Assembly (NCBI RefSeq): GCF_003732665.1
Contig: NZ_MOBP01000012.1
Coordinates: 494,325-558,324, forward strand
Direction: 5' to 3'
Length of the DNA: 64,000 nucleotides
Source: Pseudomonas frederiksbergensis
GTDB taxonomy: Bacteria; Pseudomonadota; Gammaproteobacteria; Pseudomonadales; Pseudomonadaceae
Shown here: positions 45,366-54,000 of the stretch, in pieces
How positions within the stretch are numbered: position 1 is the first letter of the stretch
How the letters are laid out: each line of letters begins with the position of its first letter
Position numbers and translations under genes: made by a program
Notes under the pieces: generated by a model
What the model was told of the DNA's origin: nothing
Database searches by the model: none
The model's input: only the letters and a program-made list of their open reading frames with translations

Positions 45366-45953
45366 ATGACTTATTCAATCATCGGTTCCGGCAAAGTAGG
45401 CAGCGCCCTCGCCCGCCAATTCGCGCGAAGCGGCATTCCGGTCGGAATTGCCAACACTCGTGGCACACAAAGTCTCGCCGCGCTCGTCAACGAACTGGGC
45501 GAAGGTATCGTCGCGCAGTCCCTTGAACAGGCCTTAGGTGCCGACATCGTGATTCTGGCAATCCCTTTCAGCGCTCATCGGGACATCGCCGAGAAGATCG
45601 CTGACTGGAACAACAAGATCGTCATAGACGCGATGAACACGTATGGCGTGCCACTCGAAGAGCTGGGCGGCCGAGCCTCGACAGATGTCATTGCCAGCGC
45701 GTTCGTCGGCGCCAGGGTGGTGAAAACCTTCAACCAGCTACCCGCAGCACTGCTAGCCAAGGATCCTGCGCAAGAGGGAGGAAAGAGAGTGATATTTGTA
45801 TGGAGCCGAGATCTGGATGCCAACACGAGCGTTACCCAACTGGTTGATCAGTTGGGCTTCGCCCCGATATCACTTGGCACGATCGATGAAGGCGGAAAGC
45901 TGTTGGGATTGGGCGGCCCGCTCATACTTCAAAACATCATCAGATATCAGTAA
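45366..45953 (+). CDS. NADPH-dependent F420 reductase-like NAD(P)-binding protein
   Basis: A 195-residue Rossmann protein (COG2085 type): SIIGSGKVGSALARQFARSG, ADIVILAIPFSAHRDIAEKI, KTFNQLPAALLAKDP. Pseudomonads lack F420, so the real cofactor or substrate is unknown, and it more likely acts as an NADP-dependent reductase or a partner of AzoR. AGG lies before the ATG. Confidence 0.82.
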   Translation: MTYSIIGSGKVGSALARQFARSGIPVGIANTRGTQSLAALVNELGEGIVAQSLEQALGADIVILAIPFSAHRDIAEKIADWNNKIVIDAMNTYGVPLEELGGRASTDVIASAFVGARVVKTFNQLPAALLAKDPAQEGGKRVIFVWSRDLDANTSVTQLVDQLGFAPISLGTIDEGGKLLGLGGPLILQNIIRYQ

Positions 45954-46123
45954 TTCGACGGCTGCGGTTCATGTGACGTGAGCAAACAGCGTGTGAGGTT
46001 GCGCTTCACCTGAGGAGGTAGGTAAAGACAGTTGCTCGATAGAAGGGTCTGCTACATACCGGAGTCATGAGTTCCACTAACTTTGAATAGGTTGTGGTTT
46101 CACGCATATCAATGCTTGGCATC

Positions 46124-46294
46124 ATAAAAAAGGCCCTCGAAGGGCCCTTTTGTACTCAAACAGAGATCACTTGCTCAGCCAAGACTCGACGGTGTTAGTA
46201 CTTTCCATCCGTTCTCATGCTGCTACGCTCTCCTCTTCCACGGAGGAATCACAATGTCGAACGCAGACCTGCTCCCTTCCCTGCTATTCAAGAT
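46124..46294 (-). repeat. mvaT 3'-end repeat R3 (terminator, tail and small-gene start)
   Basis: Terminator hairpin AAAAAGGCCCTCGAAGGGCC with T4 (46126-46151). Then 46194-46168 encodes TVESWLSK-stop on the minus strand, then the same TACTTTCCATCCGTTCTCAT segment and small-gene start as R2. Similarity to R2 ends abruptly at about 46294. Confidence 0.8.
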
Positions 46295-46352
46295 CATGGA
46301 ATCGCCGATTGTTTTTTGTGTGGAGCCGCCAGGGGCTGATTCCTACTCTTAG
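46254..46352 (+). pseudogene. Small conserved protein, 3'-truncated copy
   Basis: MSNADLLPSLLFKI matches the start of the small gene at 41619. After residue 14 the sequence changes to MESPIVFCVEPPGADSYS and stops. The 3' part has been replaced by cargo module C. GGAGG lies 6 bases before the ATG. Confidence 0.6.
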
Positions 46353-46370
46353 GTGTAGGTACAAATATGA

Positions 46371-47594
46371 TCAGCCTCCGGGTGCCCAAGCCTTCTGGCG
46401 TCCAAGGACGGATGCATCGGTCTCGCCCAGCAGATCGGAGTAGACACTTGGGGCAGTAGCCCCCTCCGTGCTGATGAGCAGGACACTGGAATTGGAGTTA
46501 ATACCCAGGTCTGCCGCCGCGCTATCTCCTTTGACCAACCGGATAAGACCGGCCAGACCAGCGACACTGGATTCACCCGCAACCAGCGGGATATCCCGAG
46601 CGCTGCCGGCAGCGAGGCGACGCATTGCCGCTACGGCTTCGTCGTCCTGGATGGTCATGAAAAAATCGATACTGGACTCTAGGAAACGCCAAGCCAGAGG
46701 AGAGGTTTCGCCACATGCCAGACCGGCCATGACCGAGTCCACCGAGCCCGTTGCCTTGGCCGGTTTACCTTGGAGCGCGCTTTGGTACAAGCAGTCAGCC
46801 TGCACGGGTTCAACCATGACGAAAGTCGGGCGAGCTTCGCCATACTGTTCCCACAGGTAGCTCACAATTCCAGCTGCCAGACCACCGACACCACCTTGAA
46901 GGAAGACATGTGTGAAGGCAGGTTTTGCTGCATCACCTGCCGTCGCCTCAATAATCTCAGCCGCAATGGTTCCGTAACCCTGCATGACATCGCGCGGGAT
47001 CACTTCATAACCTTCATAGGAGGTATCGGAGACGACAGTCCAATCGTTGGTTGCGGCCAGCGAGGCCGCTTGCTCGACCGACTCGTCATAGTTACCTTGG
47101 ATACGGATGATCTTCGCGCCGTAGGCCGCGATGGCATCCTCGCGCTCGATACTGACATTCGCATGCAACACGATGACGCAACGGCAACCAATACTTTGAG
47201 CAGCAGCTGCCAGACCTTTACCGTGGTTCCCATCGGTGGCGCTGATCACGGTGAAGTCCGCCAAGGCATCAGCGTACTGACCCTCCAACAGCCCATGGGG
47301 ATCGAAGTGCTGCTCAGGGAAATGCCGAAGGATGAGGAGAACCAATGCAATTGGGGCACCCAGCGCTTTGAAGCTTCCCAGCACCGAACGCACGGACTCA
47401 TCTTTGATAAAAATTTGAGCTACTCCAAGCTCTTCAGCCAGGTCAGGCAGAGAGTACAGTGGGGTTGCTCCAGCGTTCAGTCGAGACCACTGAGACAGCC
47501 ACGGGCGGCTCTCGTTGGCCTTGGCGATGCTCATGATCGATTTCAGAGATTCTGGATACGGCAGGCGGCTGGCCTTGGGGTTAACAATAAACAT
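46371..47594 (-). CDS. Diaminopropionate ammonia-lyase (PLP, fold type II)
   Basis: A 407-residue PLP enzyme with Lys76 in GSFKALGAPIAL and the DGNHGKGLAAAA phosphate/cofactor loop, GGVGGLAAGIVSYL, and the DpaL-type ending STEGATAPSVY. It degrades 2,3-diaminopropionate to pyruvate and ammonia. AGGAG precedes the ATG. It lies 77 bp downstream of an M20-type amidase in one operon; an Lrp-type regulator is divergent. Confidence 0.88.
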   Translation of the reverse strand: MFIVNPKASRLPYPESLKSIMSIAKANESRPWLSQWSRLNAGATPLYSLPDLAEELGVAQIFIKDESVRSVLGSFKALGAPIALVLLILRHFPEQHFDPHGLLEGQYADALADFTVISATDGNHGKGLAAAAQSIGCRCVIVLHANVSIEREDAIAAYGAKIIRIQGNYDESVEQAASLAATNDWTVVSDTSYEGYEVIPRDVMQGYGTIAAEIIEATAGDAAKPAFTHVFLQGGVGGLAAGIVSYLWEQYGEARPTFVMVEPVQADCLYQSALQGKPAKATGSVDSVMAGLACGETSPLAWRFLESSIDFFMTIQDDEAVAAMRRLAAGSARDIPLVAGESSVAGLAGLIRLVKGDSAAADLGINSNSSVLLISTEGATAPSVYSDLLGETDASVLGRQKAWAPGG

Positions 47595-47671
47595 TCGGCG
47601 CTCCTTTCTACAGGTAACAGGAAGCCCATACCGCTGAAGCTGACCTCAGCAGGCTGGAGTAAATAGGGGAA

Positions 47672-48922
47672 TCAGGAATCGGTGAGGCGACGGCTCACCA
47701 CGTCGAGCAGTACCTGCGCGCCCTGGATCAACTGGTCATCGTCGGTATGCTCACGAGGGTTGTGACTGATACCGCCACGGCTGGGCACGAAGATCATTGC
47801 AGCCGGCGCCACGCGGGCGATCATCTGCGCATCATGACCCGCGCCCGACGTCATCCGACGATGGCTGAAGCCAAACCGCTTGGCAGACGCTTCTATTTCA
47901 TCGGCAAGTTCTGCGTTAAAAATAACGGGTTCGAATCGAACAAGGCGTTCAGTGGTGATGGTCACACCTTCCTGCTCAGCCAGGTTGGCAAGGTACGTGC
48001 TCAGCCTATTTTCCGCACTGACCAGCATTTCCTCATCCGGGTCGCGCAGGTCAACGGTGAAGGTCGCCTTACGCGGGATAACATTGATCAAGTTCGGCTC
48101 GAACTTCATGCAGCCTGCGGTGGCGAGCGTCGAGCCCGCGTCCTCGGCAATCGCGCGGAGCTCGGCAACAATTGAGCTAGCCACAAAGCCCGCATCATGC
48201 CGTAAGTGAGTCGGCGTCGTGCCTGCGTGGTTAGCATTGCCTCGAACTTCGACTTGCTGCCAGGAAATGCCCTGCAGGTTCTCCACTACACCGATCAAGG
48301 TGTTTTCGGCTTCGAGAATTGGCCCCTGCTCGATGTGCAACTCGATATACTCATGAGGAATGATTGCCCCTGGTTCAAGAGTACCTGCATAACCGATGCG
48401 CTTGAGTTCGTCCCCAAGGCGCGTGCCATCCGTGCCAATAGTGTTTAATGCCGCGTCCACCGCCATACCCCCGGCGAATACAAGCGAACCCATCATATCT
48501 GGCTGATAGCGCACACCCTCTTCGTTGGTGAACGCGCCCACCGTGATAGAGCGCTGAGGTGTAATACCTGCGTCACAGAATGCTCGAATGACGGCCAAGC
48601 CAGCCAACACTCCATAGCAGCCATCCAGAGCCCCGGCGTTGATCACGGTATCAATGTGCGATCCAATCATCAGCGGGCATAGATCGACGGAATCGCCGGC
48701 TGATCGTAAGGTGCCGAAGATATTCCCGATACGGTCAACCTGCACCTCCAGACCCAGCTCATGCATCCAACCGACCAACAAGTCGCGCCCAGCTTTTTCA
48801 GAGTCTGACAGCGCAATACGGGTTCTTCCTCCCTGTTCTGAATCCGCACCCAAGCACCCAAGCGCCTGGATTTGCTCCAGAAGCAATGAACCGTTCAACT
48901 GCAGTGCGCTCGTCGTGTACAT
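47672..48922 (-). CDS. M20-family hydantoinase/carbamoylase (N-carbamoyl-L-amino-acid hydrolase type)
   Basis: A 416-residue Zn amidase with IGSHIDTVINAGALDGCYGV (metal site), TNEEGVRYQPDMMGS, HIEQGPILE and SGAGHDAQMIARVAPAAMIF. Related enzymes cleave carbamoyl- or ureido-amino acids (AmaB, allantoate amidohydrolase). The paired lyase suggests the released amino acid is diaminopropionate or a close relative. GGGAG precedes the ATG. Confidence 0.88.
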   Translation of the reverse strand: MYTTSALQLNGSLLLEQIQALGCLGADSEQGGRTRIALSDSEKAGRDLLVGWMHELGLEVQVDRIGNIFGTLRSAGDSVDLCPLMIGSHIDTVINAGALDGCYGVLAGLAVIRAFCDAGITPQRSITVGAFTNEEGVRYQPDMMGSLVFAGGMAVDAALNTIGTDGTRLGDELKRIGYAGTLEPGAIIPHEYIELHIEQGPILEAENTLIGVVENLQGISWQQVEVRGNANHAGTTPTHLRHDAGFVASSIVAELRAIAEDAGSTLATAGCMKFEPNLINVIPRKATFTVDLRDPDEEMLVSAENRLSTYLANLAEQEGVTITTERLVRFEPVIFNAELADEIEASAKRFGFSHRRMTSGAGHDAQMIARVAPAAMIFVPSRGGISHNPREHTDDDQLIQGAQVLLDVVSRRLTDS

Positions 48923-49079
48923 CGGAATCTCCCGTTAATCAGCAAATCATCCCGCCAGCCGATCGTTTTATCGTAGATAAATTCTATTAGCTTCCAACGC
49001 ATGAAAAACTTGATTTAAGGGCCCATTGTGAACTTTCATTACATCTTAACGGCGATTTGCGCCGGATAATTACGGATGC

Positions 49080-49550
49080 ATGTCCATGAGCCTCGACCAC
49101 TTTGACCTGGCCCTGCTCGACGCAGTACAACGCGATGCAGGTATCTCGCAGCTCGACCTAGGGGAAAAGGTCAACCTCTCTTCTGCTGCTGTGAACAGGC
49201 GTCTGAAAAAAATGGCTGCGGAAGGTGTCATACAGGGCACCGTCGCGCGGATTAACGCTGATGCGCTGGGTTACACCCTAACGGTAATCACGGAGGTTGA
49301 GGTCGAGACCGAACGACTCGACTTGTTGGACGACATGAAGAGGGCTTTTCTCGCCTGCCCGCAAGTCCAGCAATGCTATTACGTCGCAGGTGAATGCGAT
49401 TTCGTCCTTATTATGCTGGTACAGAACATGGAGCAATATACGAACATCACGCGGGAGTTATTTTTTGAGAATAACAATGTTAAGAAATTCAAAACTCTTG
49501 TATCCATGAGCAATGTGAAAACCGGAACCTGCATACCTATTTTAGATTGA
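49080..49550 (+). CDS. Lrp/AsnC-family regulator
   Basis: A 156-residue Lrp: HTH (ISQLDLGEKVNLSSAAVNRRLK, about 21-42) and RAM ligand domain (LTVITEVEVETERLDLL, QQCYYVAGECDFVLIMLV). Two in-frame ATGs six bases apart; either fits. Divergent from the amidase/lyase operon (157 bp gap), which it probably controls by sensing an amino acid. Confidence 0.88.
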   Translation: MSMSLDHFDLALLDAVQRDAGISQLDLGEKVNLSSAAVNRRLKKMAAEGVIQGTVARINADALGYTLTVITEVEVETERLDLLDDMKRAFLACPQVQQCYYVAGECDFVLIMLVQNMEQYTNITRELFFENNNVKKFKTLVSMSNVKTGTCIPILD

Positions 49551-49644
49551 ACATCAACTCCAGGCGCTTGAAATTGCTGGCGGTAAGCAGCTCAGTGCAT
49601 TTGTCGGGCTAGCAGCGACCAGATTCAATCGCTCGAAATCCGTT

Positions 49645-49720
49645 CTAGAGTTCAAGAATCAGATCCTGAACATCCTCCAAGCCGATCTGCAGACGCGAGG
49701 ACTCACCGCCCGACTGCCGA
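49645..49720 (-). pseudogene. Cys/Met PLP-lyase C-terminal remnant
   Basis: The minus strand reads SGGESSRLQIGLEDVQDLIL and EL-stop, the conserved end of cystathionine lyase/synthase enzymes (usually S.GGxESL.R.SiGlEd.eDLi). Only about 24 codons remain. 49721-49960 contains nothing else recognisable. Confidence 0.65.
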
Positions 49721-49966
49721 TATCAACACATGGATGGAGGTGCATAGGAAATTTTGTATTTGTCGATCCAGCTCATCGCTCATTACGGGGATACCCTCCC
49801 CTATCGGACACACAGTCGACACTGAAAGCTGAGCCTTTTGGAATCCTCCAACCATAGCAATAGCCGCGCTATGAATTCACCTCGCCCCCAAACGCTCGTC
49901 AATGAGCCGGACGCTCCGTTGCAAAGCCCGTCATCGACGTTCTAGGAAAAAAATAGACGCTAACAG

Positions 49967-49989
49967 AAGGGGACTTAGCGGCCCCTTTT
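49967..49989 (-). terminator. mvaT terminator
   Basis: GGGGCC...GTCCCC hairpin 16-38 bases after the mvaT stop; the U-tract is weak. The same spacing between the mvaT tail and hairpin is seen in R2 and R3. Confidence 0.55.
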
Positions 49990-50004
49990 GTACTCAAACC
50001 AAAA

Positions 50005-50370
50005 TCACTTGCTCAGCCAAGACTCAACGGTCGCGGAGCCGTGCTCAGCTTTCCATTCCTTCAGAGTTTTGTGATTGCCACCTTTGGTTTCGACGACTTC
50101 GCCGGTGTGAGGATTTTTGTAAATCTTCACTTGGCGGGGCTTGCGAGTGCCAGCTTTGGACTCAGCAGCTGGAGCGCGGCGACTAGCTTGAGGATCAAGC
50201 AAATTGACCACGTCTTTCAAGCTGTAGCCGTATTTGGCAAGCAAGGCACGAAGCTTTGTTTCGAATTCGATTTCAGCCTTCAAACCCGCATCACCTTTTA
50301 AGGCTTCGAGCGCTTGGAGTTGCTCGGCCAGGTGTTTCTCGAGTTGACGGAATTCTGCGAGCTTGGACAT
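50005..50370 (-). CDS. mvaT: MvaT-type H-NS-family nucleoid protein (xenogeneic silencer)
   Basis: 121 residues: N-terminal coiled-coil oligomerisation region (MSKLAEFRQLEKHLAEQLQA) and C-terminal AT-hook-like DNA-binding domain (RKPRQVKIYKNPHTGEVVET, GNHKTLKEWKAEHG, ATVESWLSK). It represses AT-rich horizontally acquired DNA. The length is normal for MvaT/MvaU. Whether it is the chromosomal mvaT or an extra paralogue cannot be told here. Its 3' end is repeated three times to the left. Confidence 0.92.
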   Translation of the reverse strand: MSKLAEFRQLEKHLAEQLQALEALKGDAGLKAEIEFETKLRALLAKYGYSLKDVVNLLDPQASRRAPAAESKAGTRKPRQVKIYKNPHTGEVVETKGGNHKTLKEWKAEHGSATVESWLSK

Positions 50371-50569
50371 TGGGAGTTCTCTATGTAATTAGTCTCCTAA
50401 CAATACACCAAAAACTGCAATTTGCATTTTAGCGTTAGCGGCCCATTCGCCTTTCGACCGATAAATTGAATCAGCGCGCCGGCACATGGTCACGTGTGGA
50501 GGAATGAGACGAGAAGCGTCTGCTATTAAGAGCGTTACTACCTTACAAAGGCATCATGGAGATTCAAAG

Positions 50570-50911
50570 ATGAATTCAACAACACCTGATGGCCGCTACT
50601 TCGTAGTCAAAGGGCAGTTGTGGCGTTGCAGTAATCCATTGCTGAAAGAAGATGTTCGACAACGCCTCGTCAATGAACTCATGGCAGCACGACGTGCAGT
50701 AAAGGCAGCAAAAGCTTCCGTCGCTTCAGGACAGTTGTCGGTGGCAAGAGCACAGGTGCAGAAGAACAAGGTGGCGCTCGGTGAGCGCGGGCCTGTTTGG
50801 TGGGACGATGGCAGTCCTGATTTCAATAGATATTTCGTCGCCAACACACCTTATGCTGACTGGTATTTCTCATTGGCTGCCACAAACTCCAGCACACCAA
50901 CAAGAAAATAA
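50570..50911 (+). CDS. Conserved hypothetical protein (GPVWWDDG type)
   Basis: 113 residues: NSTTPDGRYFVVKGQLWRCS, NELMAARRAVKAAKAS and GERGPVWWDDGSPDFNRYFV. This matches a small uncharacterised family widespread in proteobacteria. The ATG at 50570 has GGAG upstream; the frame extending to 50486 has no support. Divergent from mvaT. Function unknown. Confidence 0.7.
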   Translation: MNSTTPDGRYFVVKGQLWRCSNPLLKEDVRQRLVNELMAARRAVKAAKASVASGQLSVARAQVQKNKVALGERGPVWWDDGSPDFNRYFVANTPYADWYFSLAATNSSTPTRK

Positions 50912-51029
50912 GCTGGGCAAACGAATTTGAGAAGCGCCCCACCGCAGTGCGTTTTGTTTATAGATACCTGCACGATTGGGAAGCCCCAGAGTTGATACCA
51001 TTGTATTAACCCCGGGGCTTACAACGAGT

Positions 51030-54000
51030 CTATTTTTCCTGCTCGTTGCTCGCTTTTTCGAGCCTCAGTCGGCTAGAGGCGGTCAGCTTCTGAAGTCCCA
51101 GCTCTCTTGCCATAGCGTGAAGTAATGCCTCCCCTGCTTTGCCTTTGGCACGAAGCTCGCGAGCAAGAGCCAACAGTTCATCGCTACAGATTTCATCAAC
51201 CGGTCGGATACCCGTCTCATCAACAGGTCTACGACAGACAAGAGTCGAGACATCAGGATGACGGCTTGGCCAGTAAAACTCACCGAGATCATCAACAGTC
51301 ACGCGGTGAGTGTTCTTCGCCATCGCGGACACTCTTTCTCGAATCTTGGAACCCGTACGTACCCACCCATGAGCCCTGGCAACTCGCCGAGCAAGAATCA
51401 CATCGAGAATAGGCCCTTCTTCGCTAATTACATGCTCGATGAGTGCGCTTAAAACACCTGAATAACTCGACTCAAAAAAAGCATCCGGATTCACCCCTTG
51501 GATGCTTGAAGCAGGATCAGACTCTCGGTAATAAACCAGCTCCACCGGGAAGTATTGCGATTGTGAGGTGCTTACTGTCTGGGGTGCCAAGGCTATTGCT
51601 GCGTATTGCTGGTTCTGAGGAGCTTTTCCTTCGTCATTGGCACTTTCGACTGTCAGCGACTCAGTGACTGAACCTATCACCTCCTCGATTACCTCAATGA
51701 CTTCCACTGCCGCATTTTCAACCAGGAGGCGTGCAGCCTCTTCTCGGGCTTCATGCTCGGCGCGTTGAGCTCTACTTAAAACGAGCAAAGCGTTCAGACG
51801 TTCATGAATAAGATCAGCGGTGCCGACGGCATTGATCCACCAATCAGTAGACCAAATACGCAAAATCTCCCATCCCAGACCTCGCAGCACGTGTTCACGC
51901 AGCTTGTCTCGATCGCGCGCCGTAGCGCTGCGATGATAGGTAGCCCCGTCACACTCCACACCTGCCAGATAACGGCCCGGCGCATCAGGATCTACCACGC
52001 CCAAATCGATTCTGAATGCTGAAACACCGACTTGAGTATGCACCTGCCACCCTCGGCTTGTGAGTGCCGCGGACACAGCCTCTTCGAAGGGACTGTCAAA
52101 GCCGCCGACACTGCCGGTGACCGCTTCAGCCAAAGCTCTAGGCCCCCGCTGGGCAAACTCCAGGAAGTGTTTCAGGTCACGTACGCCAATCGATTGTGTC
52201 CTCGTGAGATCTATTTGCTCAGGTTGCAAGCTAGCGAAGACGCACAGTTCGTGTCGGGCCCGAGTTATCGCAACGTTCAATCGACGTTCGCCACCAGGGC
52301 GATTGATAGGGCCAAAATTCATAGCCAGAGTACCCGCTGCATCGCGGCCGTAAGTAATCGAGAAATAGATGATGTCTCGCTCATCACCCTGAACACTCTC
52401 AAGGTTCTTCACGAACAGAGGCTCAAGCTCAGTGTCAGCAAAGTAAGCCTCAAGCGATGGTTCATTACGACGTGCTTCGTCTAACAGATCCTCAATAAGC
52501 TTCTGCTGCTCACCGTTAAATGTCACCACGCCTATGGTCAGCTTGCTTTCCCGAAAACCTGGTGAGCGCAGACGACCAACTACATCAGCAACGATTGCAC
52601 GTGCTTCTATCAGATTTGTTCTCGACCCACCCTTGGAATAGACGCCCGCGATTTCGTGCAGTTTCACGGCACGGTCGTTCGTCACAGGTGATGGGAACGT
52701 CACGAGTTTGGACTCGTAATAGCGTTGGTTTGAGAAGGCAATCAGGCTTTCATGGCGACTGCGGTAATGCCAGTTAAGGTGGCGAATCGGCAGGTTCGCG
52801 CTGATGCACTCATCCAGAATGCTCTCAAGATCGGCTTCAACGTCTTCATCATCCGCCGTTGATTCTGCTCGATCAAAGAAGGATGTAGGTGGAAGCTGTT
52901 TAGGGTCGCCAACCATTACGACTTGTTTACCACGCGCCATGGCTCCTACAGCGTCCCAGACGGGAATTTGCGAAGCCTCGTCGAAGATGACGAGGTCGAA
53001 AGCACTTGCCCCGGGCGTCAGGTATTGAGCGATCGACAGTGGGCTCATGAGCATGCACGGCGTCAGTTTCGTCAGTGCATCGGGGATCTTCGACATCAAC
53101 TCCCGAAGCGGCAAGTGACGCGTCTTCTTGCCCATTTCATAACGGAGCACACCCCATTCCGAAGAACGGGTGACAGTCTCCGGATTAGGCAGATCCGCAC
53201 ATAGACGTGCCCGCAACCAATCGTGGGTCAGTGCAGTGAAGCGATCATCCAATGCTCGGAAATCCCGTATGCGCTGCTCATGCTCAACACTGACGAAACC
53301 ACGAATGACGGGTTCATTGTCGACGACGGCGTTCAACCACCACCGCGCGTAATTGGTTTCAAAAGAAAGACGGACTTCGCCGGGGTTTACGAGACTCTCT
53401 TCCATTGCCTGAACCAGGCTCGCGAGACCGGCGCCGATCGCCTCCTCCCTCACCTTGCGCCATGCACACCAGGCACGAACACCTGGTTCAGATCGAACGA
53501 TGGCTTCGCAGTGATGCAGTAGCGCATCAAGCGTCAGTTGTTGGATGTCCGCTTGCCCTGATTCGGAGAAGCGACCTGCTGTCGCCAGAACATCCACGCG
53601 TTTACGGAGTGATTCAAAGCACTGACGCAACTCAGTACCCGATTGGCAAACCACACCCTCAGGCTCAAGCAGTGCATTGGCGTCGCCGAGCAGTACCTGT
53701 ATCGCTCCGCGATAAGCGGAGACGAGCTCAGGCGTAGTGCCGAGTTGTGCAAGTGCCGACGCCAATTTGGCTTGGAACGCGACCGCGTCGGAGACCTTGT
53801 CTACTTTGGTTTTAAGACCCGTCCACAGCCCGGAGGTAACCGCAGTCAGATCATCAAATTCAGACAGCGTTTTTTCAACGAGGTGGCGTTGTTGGAGCAC
53901 TGCCAAGTCTGCCTGCATAGTCTTGCCGCATTGGCCGGCGGCCACTACCCCATGATCCCCCTCAACTGCTCCGTGTTCGATCACTGGACGACGCTCGGTT

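Noticed and set aside
45366..45953. True coenzyme F420 reductase
   Set aside because: Pseudomonads are not known to make F420; the fold is shared by other NADP-dependent proteins.
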